DNA of 64,000 nt from the NCBI RefSeq assembly GCF_030348765.1, contig NZ_JAUCEU010000007.1, positions 4,747,501 to 4,811,500 of the forward strand, read 5' to 3'. The notes under the pieces are model-generated. The model searched no databases and had not been told where the DNA came from. It worked only from the letters and a program-made list of their open reading frames with translations. The stretch comes from Neobacillus sp. CF12. GTDB taxonomy: Bacteria > Bacillota > Bacilli > Bacillales > Cytobacillaceae. The position numbers were made by a program, and so were the translations under genes. Positions 20,090-28,560 of this stretch are shown one piece after another (position 1 is the first letter of the stretch; each line of letters begins with the position of its first letter).

Positions 20090-21850
20090 TTACATAAAAG
20101 TCACTATACTGAGCGTAGGACAACCAGTGATAGGTGGTACGCAATCGCCTAACAGTGGTACGAGATCACTATGGTAGAAGGTTGTTTCTGCCGTCTGGCT
20201 CTGAGAGGCATATCCATACATTCCAGGTAATAGGCCTATAAATTGGACTTCCCAATTCTCATTATTACCAACAACGTTATTAGTTTGTAAATCTCTGATA
20301 GAGCACCCCGGGATAGAAATTGTATTTTGTCCCCTACATACTCTTTGACCAGCAACAAATTCAAAAACTCTTACAGTAACAGTTTTTGGAGTTGTTGTAT
20401 TATTTAAAATCTTCATCAGGAGCTCATTTCCACCAGAAGTTAAAAACGGACCAGTGGTATAATTATTAATACCAATTCCCAATTCACTAATAATCTGACG
20501 TACCTCAGTTTTTATTTCTTCTAAGCCAAATGAAGGGCTGAAAATGGCACTTTCAATGGCCGCGACCTCTGATTTGATTTCAGCTAAACCGAACGAAGGG
20601 TTAAAAATGGCACTTTCAATGGCCGCGACCTCTGATTTGATTTCAGCTAAACCGAACGAAGGGTTGAAAATGGCACTTTCAATGGCTGCGACTTCAGATT
20701 TGATTTCTGCTAAGCCAAACGAAGGGTTGAAGATGGCACTTTCAATGGCCGCGACCTCTGATTTGATTTCAGCTAAACCGAACGAAGGGTTGAAGATGGC
20801 ACTTTCAATGGCTGCGACTTCAGATTTGATTTCAGCTAAGCCAAACGAAGGGTTGAAGATGGCACTTTCAATGGCAACAACTTCAGATTTAATTTCGGCT
20901 AAGCCAAACGAAGGGTTGAAGATGGCACTTTCAATGGCCGCGACCTCTGATTTGATTTCGGCTAATCCAAATGAAGGATTGAAGATGGCACTTTCAATGG
21001 CCGCGACTTCTGATTTGATCTCCGGTAATCCAAAAGACGGATTTGTTAAGATGCTAATGATGTTCGTAATGTCACCAAATGAAACATTGGATAGAATACT
21101 TTCTATATTAGCGACTTCAGATTTAATTTCCGCTAAACCAAACGATGGGTTAAAGATCGCACTCTCAATAGCCGCAACTTCGGATTTGATCTCCGGTAAA
21201 CCGAAAGAAGGATTGGTTAGGATACTAATGATGTTGGTAATATCGCCAAAGGAAACATTCGTTAAAATACTTTCAATGTTGGCGACTTCAGACTTAATTT
21301 CGGCAAGGCCAAATGAAGGGTTGAAGATAGCACTTTCAATGGCAGCAACTTCAGATTTGATCTCCGGTAAACCGAAAGAAGGATTCGTTAGGATACTTAC
21401 AATGTTGGTAATATCGCCAAAGGAAACATTTGTTAAAATACTTTCAATGTTGGCGACTTCAGACTTAATTTCGGCTAGGCCAAATGAAGGATTGAAGATG
21501 GCACTTTCAATGGCAGCAACTTCAGATTTGATCTCCGGTAAACCGAAAGAAGGATTGGTTAGGATACTAATAATGTTGGTAACATCGCCAAAAGAAATAT
21601 TCGATAAAATGTTTTCAATGTTGGCCACTTCAGATTTGATTTCCTCTAAACCGAAAGAGGGGTTCTCTAACAAGCTTTCTATGTGTCTGATTTCAAACTT
21701 GATTTCCTCAAGACCAAACGATGGACTTTCTAAAAGGCTTTCAATATGTCTGATTTCGGACTTGATCTCTTCAAGACCAAAGTTCGGATCTTTTAATAGT
21801 TTTATTATTTTTATTATAAGATCACTGCAATCAATAGGTCTTAATCCCAT
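20090..21850 (-). CDS. Large repeat protein, probable surface or spore structural protein
   Basis: This encodes 586 residues from the ATG at 21850, set by an AAGGAGAGTGG site; a longer frame upstream lacks a site. Residues 1-20 lead into 18 copies of a 21-residue unit (NPSFGLAEIKSEVAAIESAI plus one residue) and four 15-residue spacers (NVSFGDITNIISILT), covering 21-458. Hydrophobic spacing suggests a helical coiled rod. The 128-residue C-terminal domain is beta-like, with cysteines in GQRVCRGQNT, IPGCSI, GDCVPP and TGCPT. There is no signal peptide, which fits a spore-layer protein made in the mother cell. That placement and glycosylation by the neighbouring enzymes are inferences. Confidence 0.8.
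   Translation of the reverse strand: MGLRPIDCSDLIIKIIKLLKDPNFGLEEIKSEIRHIESLLESPSFGLEEIKFEIRHIESLLENPSFGLEEIKSEVANIENILSNISFGDVTNIISILTNPSFGLPEIKSEVAAIESAIFNPSFGLAEIKSEVANIESILTNVSFGDITNIVSILTNPSFGLPEIKSEVAAIESAIFNPSFGLAEIKSEVANIESILTNVSFGDITNIISILTNPSFGLPEIKSEVAAIESAIFNPSFGLAEIKSEVANIESILSNVSFGDITNIISILTNPSFGLPEIKSEVAAIESAIFNPSFGLAEIKSEVAAIESAIFNPSFGLAEIKSEVVAIESAIFNPSFGLAEIKSEVAAIESAIFNPSFGLAEIKSEVAAIESAIFNPSFGLAEIKSEVAAIESAIFNPSFGLAEIKSEVAAIESAIFNPSFGLAEIKSEVAAIESAIFSPSFGLEEIKTEVRQIISELGIGINNYTTGPFLTSGGNELLMKILNNTTTPKTVTVRVFEFVAGQRVCRGQNTISIPGCSIRDLQTNNVVGNNENWEVQFIGLLPGMYGYASQSQTAETTFYHSDLVPLLGDCVPPITGCPTLSIVTFM
20477..21790 (-). repeat. Nested 63-bp / 171-bp coding tandem repeats
   Basis: The block encodes 18 units of 63 bp and four of 45 bp. 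The N-terminal-proximal part is organised in 171-bp super-units (63+63+45), three complete. The C-terminal-proximal part is an array of eight nearly identical 63-bp units. The order suggests expansion by unequal recombination, most recently at the 3' end of the gene (about 20530-21030), where units are most alike. Confidence 0.95.
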
Positions 21851-22087
21851 TTTTCCACTCTCCTTGCATGCTAGTTCAAAACATACTATGCAATAAAAAG
21901 GTTGAAGCATAGGAGTTTGTACCAATTTACAACAAATATGTATGGATTATCAGATAGTGGGTTTCCTTGTAACAAACAATTCTAGGTAATTTCCCAAAAG
22001 CTGACACAATACTTGTATTGTTAAAAGGTAAATAATATGGTAAATTAAAAATACTGTGAAATGTACGAACTACAGGAGGTGGCTTAC

Positions 22088-22321
22088 ATGCATGCATTCG
22101 TTGTTACATTATTAGTAATCGTAAGTATTGGACTTATTCTTGTTGTTTTATTACAATCAGGTAAAAGTGCTGGACTATCAGGTGCCATTTCAGGTGGTGC
22201 TGAGACATTATTCGGTAAGCAAAAAGCACGTGGACTTGATTTGATTCTACATCGTATTACCGTTGTATTAGCAGTTCTTTTCATTATCCTTGCAGTCTTA
22301 GTTGCATACTTCGAAGTTTAA
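22088..22321 (+). CDS. secG: Preprotein translocase subunit SecG
   Basis: This encodes 77 residues from the ATG at 22088 after CAGGAGGTGG. Two membrane helices (about 3-23 and 55-75) flank the conserved cytoplasmic loop [20 protein letters not shown], and [14 protein letters not shown] follows. It is the small accessory subunit of the SecYEG channel. It heads the conserved secG-est-rnr-smpB-ssrA order of Bacillaceae. Confidence 0.97.
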   Translation: MHAFVVTLLVIVSIGLILVVLLQSGKSAGLSGAISGGAETLFGKQKARGLDLILHRITVVLAVLFIILAVLVAYFEV

Positions 22322-22333
22322 TAAAGAATGCTC

Positions 22334-22363
22334 AAAAACCTGGCAAATTGTCAGGTTTTTTTT
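22334..22363 (+). terminator. Terminator after secG
   Basis: AAAACCTG and CAGGTTTT form an 8-bp stem with a 9-nt loop and a run of eight T. Confidence 0.8.
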
Positions 22364-22442
22364 ATTTCACAAAAATGAAGGCTTATTTCTGGAATGTTAG
22401 CCTTTTGTTTGCTTAAACTAAGATAATGGATTTTTTTTGAAT

Positions 22443-22631
22443 AAGGCTGTATTAAACTAGACTGTTGATTTGTGCTCTAGGCGCTATGCTTTCCGCGGGC
22501 TCGCCCGTGAGCCTCCTCGGTCGTTCCCGACCTGCGGGGTCTCAGGGTGCTCGTAAATCCCGCAGGAGTCAAGCGCCTTCCGCTCCAATCAACAGGTTCT
22601 TAAACCCAACATTATCTTTTAACACAGCCTT
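22443..22631. repeat. MITE-like palindromic Bacillaceae repeat
   Basis: A 189-bp, GC-rich element is bounded by inverted ends (AAGGCTGTATTAAA at left, TTTAACACAGCCTT at right), with TGTTGAT/ATCAACA just inside. It contains the GTGCTCTAGGCGC... and GGAGTCAAGCGCCTTCCGC blocks that I recognise as a widespread interspersed repeat of Bacillus relatives. It encodes nothing. It lies between the secG terminator and the esterase gene. The name and mobilising transposase are unknown to me. Confidence 0.75.
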
Positions 22632-22651
22632 GAATAAAAGGAGTTTTTACT

Positions 22652-23398
22652 ATGAAAATTGCTACACCGAAGCCCTTTACCTTTAAGGGAGGAAAACGGG
22701 CCGTTCTTTTGCTTCACGGATTTACTGGTAATTCGGCTGATGTCCGGATGTTAGGACGCTACTTAGAAAAAAGGGGATATACCTGCCATGCACCGCACTA
22801 CAAAGGACATGGTGTTCCACCTGAGGAACTTGTACATACTGGTCCTAGTGATTGGTGGCAGGACGTTATAAATGGCTACAATTTTTTAAAGAATCAAGGT
22901 CATGAAGAAATTGCAGTCGGGGGACTATCCCTTGGCGGCGTATTTTCGTTGAAATTGGGTTACACTGTACCTATAAAAGGTATTTTTCCAATGTGTGCAC
23001 CTATGTATATAAAAAGTGAAGATGTAATGTATCAAGGAATTCTCGAATATGCCCGTGAATATAAGGTACGTGAAGGGAAATCCGAAGAGCAAGTCGAAAT
23101 AGAAATGAATGAGTTTGCGAAAACACCGATGAACACTTTAAAGGAACTTCAATCATTAATTTCTGACGTCCGTAACCATGTGGATATGATTTATGCTCCC
23201 ACCTTTGTCGTTCAAGCGCGTCATGACAAAATGATAAACACAGAAAGTGCAAACATTATTTACAATGAAGTAGAGTCCGTTGTAAAGGAAATTAAATGGT
23301 ATGAAGAATCAGGGCATGTCATTACGTTGGATAAAGAACGGGACCAGCTTCATGAAGATATTTACACCTTTTTAGAAAAATTAGATTGGAAGAATTAA
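22652..23398 (+). CDS. est: Carboxylesterase (Est30/YvaK type)
   Basis: This encodes a 248-residue alpha/beta hydrolase. The catalytic triad is readable: Ser93 in GLSLGG, Asp192 in VVQARHDKM, His222 in ESGHVIT. The oxyanion segment is [13 protein letters not shown]. It closely resembles the Geobacillus stearothermophilus Est30 layout, which hydrolyses short-chain esters. The AAAGGAG site sits just after the MITE-like repeat, so its promoter may lie in or before the repeat. It is followed by rnr after 20 bp. Confidence 0.93.
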   Translation: MKIATPKPFTFKGGKRAVLLLHGFTGNSADVRMLGRYLEKRGYTCHAPHYKGHGVPPEELVHTGPSDWWQDVINGYNFLKNQGHEEIAVGGLSLGGVFSLKLGYTVPIKGIFPMCAPMYIKSEDVMYQGILEYAREYKVREGKSEEQVEIEMNEFAKTPMNTLKELQSLISDVRNHVDMIYAPTFVVQARHDKMINTESANIIYNEVESVVKEIKWYEESGHVITLDKERDQLHEDIYTFLEKLDWKN

Positions 23399-23418
23399 TC
23401 CTTTGAGGAGGGATTTTA

Positions 23419-25761
23419 TTGGAAGATAATATTCAACTGCACGTTGATAAACTATTACAATACATGAGAGATGAGGCTTACAAACCTTTAACCGTCCAGG
23501 AACTGGAAGAGGCATTTGGCATTTCAGATTCGAGTGATTTTAAAGAATTTGTTAAAGCACTCGTTCAAATGGAAGAAAAAGGATTAGTAGTTCGTACTCG
23601 CAGCAACCGCTATGGCTTACCGCAAAAAATGAACCTAATTCGCGGGAAATTAACAGGCCACGCGAAAGGGTTTGCTTTCGTAATACCAGATGAGCCAGGG
23701 ATGGACGATATTTTTATCCCGCCAAATGAAACCAACACGGCGATGCATGGAGATACCGTACTTGCACGTATTTCTTCAGAAAGCTCGGGTCAGCGCAGAG
23801 AAGGCAGCATTATTCGCATTCTAGAGCGGGGAGTCCAGCAAATTGTTGGTACATATGTGGAAAGCAAGAGCTTTGGTTTTGTAATACCTGATGACAAAAA
23901 ATTTGCAAGTGATGTTTTTATCCCAAAGTCAGCATCTAAGGGTGCGGTCGAAGGTCATAAGGTTGTCGTCAAATTAACCACCTATCCAGAAGGCAGGAAA
24001 AGTGCTGAAGGTGAAGTCATTACAGTTCTTGGACATAAAAATGACCCCGGTGTGGATATATTATCGGTTATTCATAAACATGGTTTGCCGATGGCATTTC
24101 CAGACGAAGTATTAAAGCAGGCTAATGAGACACCGGATACGATTGATGAAAGTGAACTAGCGAACCGCCGCGATTTACGGAATGAGACGATTGTTACGAT
24201 TGATGGAGCTGACGCGAAAGACCTGGATGATGCTGTTACCGTGAAAAAGCTTGAGAATGGCAACTATAAGCTTGGGGTACATATTGCTGATGTAAGCTAT
24301 TATGTAAAAGAAGGTACGCCAATTGACTTAGAGGCAGAAGAGCGGGCAACAAGTGTCTACTTAGTTGACAGGGTAATTCCGATGATTCCACATCGATTAT
24401 CGAATGGAATTTGCTCATTGAATCCACGTGTTGACCGCCTGGTGTTATCATGTGATATGGAAATTAATCCGGAAGGTCAAGTAGTTAAACATGAGATTTT
24501 CCAAAGTGTCATCAAGACTACTGAGAGAATGACCTATTTTGACGTAAATAAAATATTGGTTGATAAAGATGAGGAAACACGTTCGAGGTATGAATCTCTT
24601 GTTCCGATGTTTGAACAAATGGAGGAACTCGCCCAAATCTTGCGCGAGAAGAGAATGAAGCGTGGCGCCATTGATTTCGATTTTAAAGAATCAAAGGTAT
24701 TGGTAGATGAGGATAGTAAACCAACAGATGTTGTTCTTCGTGAGCGATCAGTTGCAGAACGACTGATTGAAGAATTTATGCTGGCGGCCAATGAAACGGT
24801 TGCGGAGCATTTCCACTGGATGGAAGTACCGTTTATTTACCGTATCCACGAAGATCCAAAGGAAGATAAGCTAAGAAGATTTTTTGAGTTTATCACAAAC
24901 TTTGGCTACATTGTTAAAGGCACAGCCAATGATGTACATCCAAGAGCCCTTCAGGAAATTATTGAGGAAGTTCAAGGAAAACCGGAAGAGATGGTTATTT
25001 CTACCGTTATGCTTCGTTCTATGCAACAGGCGAAATACGACCCAGAGAGTCTGGGACACTTTGGCTTATCAACAGAGTTTTATACTCATTTCACCTCGCC
25101 AATCAGACGGTACCCTGATACCATCGTTCATCGTTTGATTCGGACGTATTTAATCGAAGGAAAGCTTGATGAAACGACAAGGGAAAAATGGAATGCGAGA
25201 TTACCTGAAATTGCTCAGCATTCATCCAAAATGGAGCGCCGGGCAGTTGACGCAGAACGTGAAACGGATGAACTAAAGAAAGCTGAATACATGGAAGATA
25301 AGATTGGTGAAGAGTATGACGGTATTATAAGCTCAGTTACCAATTTTGGAATGTTTGTCGAGCTTCCAAATACTATCGAAGGTCTCGTTCATGTCAGCTA
25401 TTTGACGGATGATTACTATCGCTTTGATGAACGTCATTTTGCAATGATTGGCGAGCGGACAGGTAATGTATTCCGAATCGGTGATGAAATTACCGTTAGA
25501 GTGGTAAAGGTCAATAAAGACGAACGTTCAATTGATTTTGAGGTCGTCGGTATGAAAGGGACTCGCCGCGAGCGAACTGAGAATACAAGGGTATTTAAAA
25601 CTGGCAGTGATACGAAAAAACCTCGCCGCAATAATACAGGTGGCCGTGGAGGTCAAAAGACTGAAGGTGCTGGACAGGGCTCAGGAGCGAGAAAGAAAAA
25701 GAAGTTTTACGATAATGTACCGAAAAATAAAAGCACCAAGCGCAAAAATAAGAAAAGGTAA
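23419..25761 (+). CDS. rnr: Ribonuclease R
   Basis: This encodes 780 residues from a TTG start behind GAGGAGGGA. The order is an N-terminal winged helix, two cold-shock domains (about 70-220), the RNB catalytic domain (about 250-580, with the acidic site [12 protein letters not shown] and the [11 protein letters not shown] segment), an S1 domain (about 630-710, [17 protein letters not shown]) and a lysine-rich tail. It is a processive 3'-5' exonuclease for structured RNA and works with SmpB-tmRNA on stalled messages, matching its neighbours. Confidence 0.97.
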   Translation: MEDNIQLHVDKLLQYMRDEAYKPLTVQELEEAFGISDSSDFKEFVKALVQMEEKGLVVRTRSNRYGLPQKMNLIRGKLTGHAKGFAFVIPDEPGMDDIFIPPNETNTAMHGDTVLARISSESSGQRREGSIIRILERGVQQIVGTYVESKSFGFVIPDDKKFASDVFIPKSASKGAVEGHKVVVKLTTYPEGRKSAEGEVITVLGHKNDPGVDILSVIHKHGLPMAFPDEVLKQANETPDTIDESELANRRDLRNETIVTIDGADAKDLDDAVTVKKLENGNYKLGVHIADVSYYVKEGTPIDLEAEERATSVYLVDRVIPMIPHRLSNGICSLNPRVDRLVLSCDMEINPEGQVVKHEIFQSVIKTTERMTYFDVNKILVDKDEETRSRYESLVPMFEQMEELAQILREKRMKRGAIDFDFKESKVLVDEDSKPTDVVLRERSVAERLIEEFMLAANETVAEHFHWMEVPFIYRIHEDPKEDKLRRFFEFITNFGYIVKGTANDVHPRALQEIIEEVQGKPEEMVISTVMLRSMQQAKYDPESLGHFGLSTEFYTHFTSPIRRYPDTIVHRLIRTYLIEGKLDETTREKWNARLPEIAQHSSKMERRAVDAERETDELKKAEYMEDKIGEEYDGIISSVTNFGMFVELPNTIEGLVHVSYLTDDYYRFDERHFAMIGERTGNVFRIGDEITVRVVKVNKDERSIDFEVVGMKGTRRERTENTRVFKTGSDTKKPRRNNTGGRGGQKTEGAGQGSGARKKKKFYDNVPKNKSTKRKNKKR

Positions 25762-25847
25762 TTTTGGAGGGGACCTTTACAAGGTCCTCTTTCAATTGTT
25801 ATGAATTCGGTTTTCTGCTAAAATGAATCCATAACGAGGTGAGAGAC

Positions 25848-26315
25848 ATGCCAAAAGGTGTAGGGAAAGTAGTTGCGCAAAATAAAAAGGCTTATCATGA
25901 TTACTATATAGAAGAAACATACGAAGCCGGAATTGTTCTTCAAGGGACTGAAATTAAATCTATTCGCGCAGGAAAAGTGAATTTAAAGGATTCCTATGCA
26001 AGAATCCAGAATGGTGAAATGCATCTATTAAACATGCACGTCAGCCCATATGAGCAAGGAAATCGCTTTAATCATGATCCACTAAGACAAAGAAAGCTTT
26101 TGCTCCATAAACGAGAAATTAATAAGCTTTTTGGAGAAACTAGAGAAGCAGGTTATGCGCTAATTCCTTTAAAAATTTATTTGAAAAACGGTTTTGCTAA
26201 GGTGTTATTAGGATTAGCAAAAGGTAAAAAGAACTATGATAAGCGTGAAGTTTTAAAGCAAAAAGAAGCTAAGCGAGATGTTGAGCGCGCCTTCCGTGAG
26301 CGTCAAAAAATGTAA
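25848..26315 (+). CDS. smpB: SsrA-binding protein
   Basis: This encodes 155 residues from the ATG at 25848 (a GTG-type extension upstream overlaps the ribosome binding site ACGAGGTGAGAG). Conserved features are [34 protein letters not shown], the LLLHKREI segment and the basic C-terminal tail [19 protein letters not shown] that enters the decoding centre. It delivers tmRNA to stalled ribosomes and is encoded just upstream of it. Confidence 0.97.
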   Translation: MPKGVGKVVAQNKKAYHDYYIEETYEAGIVLQGTEIKSIRAGKVNLKDSYARIQNGEMHLLNMHVSPYEQGNRFNHDPLRQRKLLLHKREINKLFGETREAGYALIPLKIYLKNGFAKVLLGLAKGKKNYDKREVLKQKEAKRDVERAFRERQKM

Positions 26316-26330
26316 TACAAAAATTTACAA

Positions 26331-26358
26331 TTGAAAAAGACGCTCAGTGTGTTATAAT
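26331..26358 (+). promoter_or_regulatory. Promoter of ssrA
   Basis: TTGAAA (26331-26336), a 16-bp spacer and TATAAT (26353-26358). Transcription would start near 26365 and give a leader of about 97 nt with two hairpins before mature tmRNA. Confidence 0.7.
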
Positions 26359-26549
26359 AAGTTTGTCGCTAAGAAGCGATGAGAAACTTTTGCTCAAACT
26401 ATTGTTGAGCATCCTAACGCTTGCTAAAATCTTTCATTAGATTTTGAGCACATTTTATAATGGGGGCGCTAAGGATTCGACAGGGGTAGTTCGAGCTTGG
26501 GTTGCGAGTCGAGGGGATCGGCCTCGTTAAAACGTCAACGCCTATAACT

Positions 26550-26585
26550 GGCAAAACTAACAACAACCTAGCTTTCGCAGCTTAA
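26550..26585 (+). CDS. tmRNA-encoded proteolysis tag
   Basis: The frame reads G-K-T-N-N-N-L-A-F-A-A then TAA. With the alanine charged on tmRNA the tag is AGKTNNNLAFAA. The terminal hydrophobic-Ala-Ala marks proteins for ClpXP-type proteases. Confidence 0.85.
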   Translation, partial: GKTNNNLAFAA

Positions 26586-26803
26586 TACTGCATAGCTGTT
26601 CGCCCCTCCATCGCCTATGTGGTAGGGTAGCGGACTCACTCTAAGTAGGCTACGCCGGAGTCCACCGTCTGAGGGCGAAGGAAGAGAACAACCAGACTAG
26701 CTGACCGGCCGCCTGTCGATAGGCAAAAGGATCAGCGAAGCGCCAATATGTCGACTACACTCGTAGAAGCTTAAGTGCCGATATCTTTGGACGCGGGTTC
26801 GAT

Positions 26804-27080
26804 TAATTATTAGTCGCCTTATGTGGTAACACATAAGTGAAAATTCGGCTTTATCGGTGAAACCTAAGTCGCTTAACTGGCGATAAGGCAATGCCGAGCG
26901 GTATGTGGAGTAATCCAACAGCCGTGTATCGACTTATAGGCTGCCATTTCGAAAATGGTAGTACTAGGATGCGAAATCCTACCTTTAGGTAAAATTATAT
27001 TTCGCATAAGACGCCGAAGGACCTGGGTAACACAGGTTCAAGATATAGTCAGTGCCATGACGAAAGCATGGAAACGCACG
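26804..27080 (+). mobile_element. Group I intron in the tmRNA T-loop
   Basis: This 277-nt intron has clear ends. Exon 1 ends in U26803, and the intron ends in G27080. P1 is a 7-bp hairpin, CGAU|UAA-UUA-UUAGUCG, with the splice-site U26803 paired to G26813, the hallmark U-G wobble. The 3' P7 strand is AGATATAGTC (27041-27050) and pairs with GACTTATA (26931-26938) with one bulge. Stable stems follow the expected order: CCATTT/AAATGG, TAGGAT/ATCCTA, ACCTG/CAGGT and, after P7, CCATG/CATGG. It holds no ORF on its own strand. Removal restores a perfect tRNA-like T-arm. Confidence 0.92.
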
Positions 27081-27546
27081 TCCCGCCGTCTCCACCATAC
27101 ATAAGGTGGATAACAAGATCAGCTGATGCTGGTCTTTTTTTATATGTTAAAAAGCCATTTTCAAATGCGAGTTTCTGTTCTAATAATTTTGGATTATATT
27201 TTCCGTTTCGAGGTGTTACCTTTTCATATTCCATAAGAATCCATTGAGCCCTTTTTCTTTTTTTCTCTACTCTTAGATATGGGGAGATATGAGTAAGTAA
27301 AGATAAAACATCCTCTTTTTTCTTAATAGTTAATGTATAAGAATCCTTATGATGTGCTGGATCATAATTCTTTTTATTTGTGATTGTTCCGCCGGAGAGA
27401 GGTTGAATGAACTGTAAAAGCTCCTTATCTGTTGAGGCGATTGAAATACATGAACGTCGATGTTCATTTGTATGCATTCTACTTAATGAAATAGAGCCTT
27501 CCCCATCAATGATTCCTGCAATATATGCTTCCTCCCAGCACTCCAT
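27049..27546 (-). CDS. LAGLIDADG homing endonuclease, antisense to the intron end
   Basis: This encodes 165 residues of the LAGLIDADG_1 type. One catalytic motif is present, IAGIIDGEGSISLSR at about 9-23, so it should act as a homodimer. The family segments YTLTIKKKEDVLSLL, ISPYLRVEKKRKRA and WILMEYEKVTPRNGKYN follow. The gene runs leftward. Its last 33 or so codons cross the tmRNA terminator, exon 2 and the intron, and its TGA stop lies in the P7 element. The likely target is the intronless ssrA T-loop. The antisense, outside-the-intron position is unusual. GGGTGA precedes the ATG. Confidence 0.88.
   Translation of the reverse strand: MECWEEAYIAGIIDGEGSISLSRMHTNEHRRSCISIASTDKELLQFIQPLSGGTITNKKNYDPAHHKDSYTLTIKKKEDVLSLLTHISPYLRVEKKRKRAQWILMEYEKVTPRNGKYNPKLLEQKLAFENGFLTYKKRPASADLVIHLMYGGDGGTCVSMLSSWH
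27115..27141 (+). terminator. Terminator of ssrA
   Basis: AAGATCAGC and GCTGGTCTT pair around TGAT and are followed by T-rich sequence. On the other strand it lies inside the endonuclease reading frame, so one sequence serves as terminator and codons. Confidence 0.8.
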
Positions 27547-27640
27547 AATGACTCACCCTCATATTCTTTCTATTTAATTACTAGTACATATGTTCTATAT
27601 CTATTTTAATACTTATTTCCAAACTCTTCAAATTTCAACG

Positions 27641-27678
27641 AAAAAAAGCTATCCCTTCATAATGAAAGGATAGCTTTT
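27641..27678. terminator. Bidirectional terminator between cotF-like gene and endonuclease promoter
   Basis: AAAAAGCTATCCTT-like and AAGGATAGCTTTTT arms form a long stem with T-runs on both strands. It ends the leftward coat-protein transcript. Confidence 0.8.
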
Positions 27679-27684
27679 TCATTT

Positions 27685-28377
27685 TTAATGCGGCATATTG
27701 TTGTTCATGTTCATATTGTTAGTTGGCATTTGTGTTTGACCCATATTTTGTCCCATAGTGGAACCTTGTGCTGTGGCAAAAGAATTTCTGTAAGTATTCA
27801 TGTCTGTCTCTGCAAGCTGTGGAACTTGATAGTAATGGTGTTTATTTTGATAAACAGAAAGTTCATAACCCATTTCTATGCAATTTGGAATCGAATCAGC
27901 AAGCACACGGCGAACAACGGGATTGGTTGTTTCTAGCGCTGCCATTGTTTTCATCGAGGCACCTGATTTACAGGAAGCAAGCATACAGCTTGAAATGTAT
28001 TCATCATTTATCTCAGATACGGATTGCCAAGGTTTCTTTGGCTGCGTTGGCTTCATGCCATAGATGAAGTCATTCCCTTGGTTCATCATATATTTGGAAG
28101 TTGGATGGGAAGGATTTTGTCCAGATTTGAAACATTCAACAGTGATGTTGTATTCATCCTGCATGAATTTATACTGACGGTCAAGAATGTCCAGTAATTC
28201 AGGGTCTTTTACATGTTGGCGCAATAACATGTACTGATTCAGTGTACCAATTGCTGCACCTAATACTTCATTTAAGTCGATTACCTCATGTCCTCCATGA
28301 TTTAGTTGTGGAGGTACATTACCTGTATGCATGTTTTGGTGCATCTGACCTTGTTGTCCTTGCTGGTTTTGCATCAT
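27685..28377 (-). CDS. Spore coat protein, CotF family
   Basis: This encodes 230 residues. The CotF domain (about 35-170) is a four-helix, ferritin-like bundle, with VIDLNEVLGAAIGTLNQYML and MLASCKSGASMKTMAALETT. The flanks are glutamine-, asparagine- and methionine-rich low-complexity tails (MMQNQQGQQGQM; MPTNNMNMNNNMPH). It would be assembled into the spore coat. AGGAGGAGAAG precedes the start. It is divergent from the encapsulin operon, sharing a 180-bp control region. Confidence 0.92.
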   Translation of the reverse strand: MMQNQQGQQGQMHQNMHTGNVPPQLNHGGHEVIDLNEVLGAAIGTLNQYMLLRQHVKDPELLDILDRQYKFMQDEYNITVECFKSGQNPSHPTSKYMMNQGNDFIYGMKPTQPKKPWQSVSEINDEYISSCMLASCKSGASMKTMAALETTNPVVRRVLADSIPNCIEMGYELSVYQNKHHYYQVPQLAETDMNTYRNSFATAQGSTMGQNMGQTQMPTNNMNMNNNMPH

Positions 28378-28481
28378 TTACTTCTCCTCCTAGTTGAGTA
28401 ATATTAGCCATAGTTATTATGTATCAATTGACCGTAGTTATTCATATCACCAATATGTTCAAAAGATTGTAATTTGAGGGC

Positions 28482-28511
28482 GTTTTTCTACAATTTTGGT
28501 TTTAGAAAAAC
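28482..28511. promoter_or_regulatory. Perfect 9-bp inverted repeat upstream of the encapsulin operon
   Basis: GTTTTTCTA (28482-28490) and TAGAAAAAC (28503-28511) flank a 12-nt centre, about 50 bp upstream of the cargo gene. It could be an operator for the encapsulin operon or the divergent coat gene. It does not resemble a Fur box. Confidence 0.4.
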
Positions 28512-28560
28512 AAAACACGTCAATAATGACAGGTAGTGAGTAATAGGAGGTGCGCGCGGA

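Larger units (their letters stand above)
26462..27097 (+). ncRNA. ssrA: tmRNA gene split by a group I intron
   Basis: Exon 1 is 26462-26803 and exon 2 is 27081-27097, giving a 359-nt mature RNA, the usual Bacillus size. The acceptor stem GGGGGCG pairs with CGTCTCC before an encoded ACCA end. The tag reading frame starts at GGC 26550 and ends at TAA 26583-26585, giving (A)GKTNNNLAFAA, close to the Staphylococcus tag. Pseudoknot segments match the B. subtilis layout. The T-arm reads GCGGGTTCGAT, then the intron, then TCCCGC, so the T-loop exists only after splicing. RNA processing and ribosome rescue therefore depend on self-splicing. Confidence 0.95.

Noticed and set aside
20544..21896. A 450-codon open frame on the plus strand across the repeat gene
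   Set aside because: It is the mirror of the 63-bp repeat: one unit without stops in this frame makes the whole array open. It has no ribosome binding site, and the minus strand has a perfect one, a unique N-terminus and a C-terminal domain.
22465..22686. 73-codon frame in the MITE-like repeat
   Set aside because: It lies in a repeat that is non-coding elsewhere and runs out of frame into the esterase gene.
24884..25138. Plus-strand 84-codon frame inside rnr
   Set aside because: It is a frame shadow of the RNase R catalytic domain, without its own signals.
26697..26918. Leftward 73-codon frame over the tmRNA and intron
   Set aside because: The sequence is fully explained by tmRNA exon 1 and the intron.
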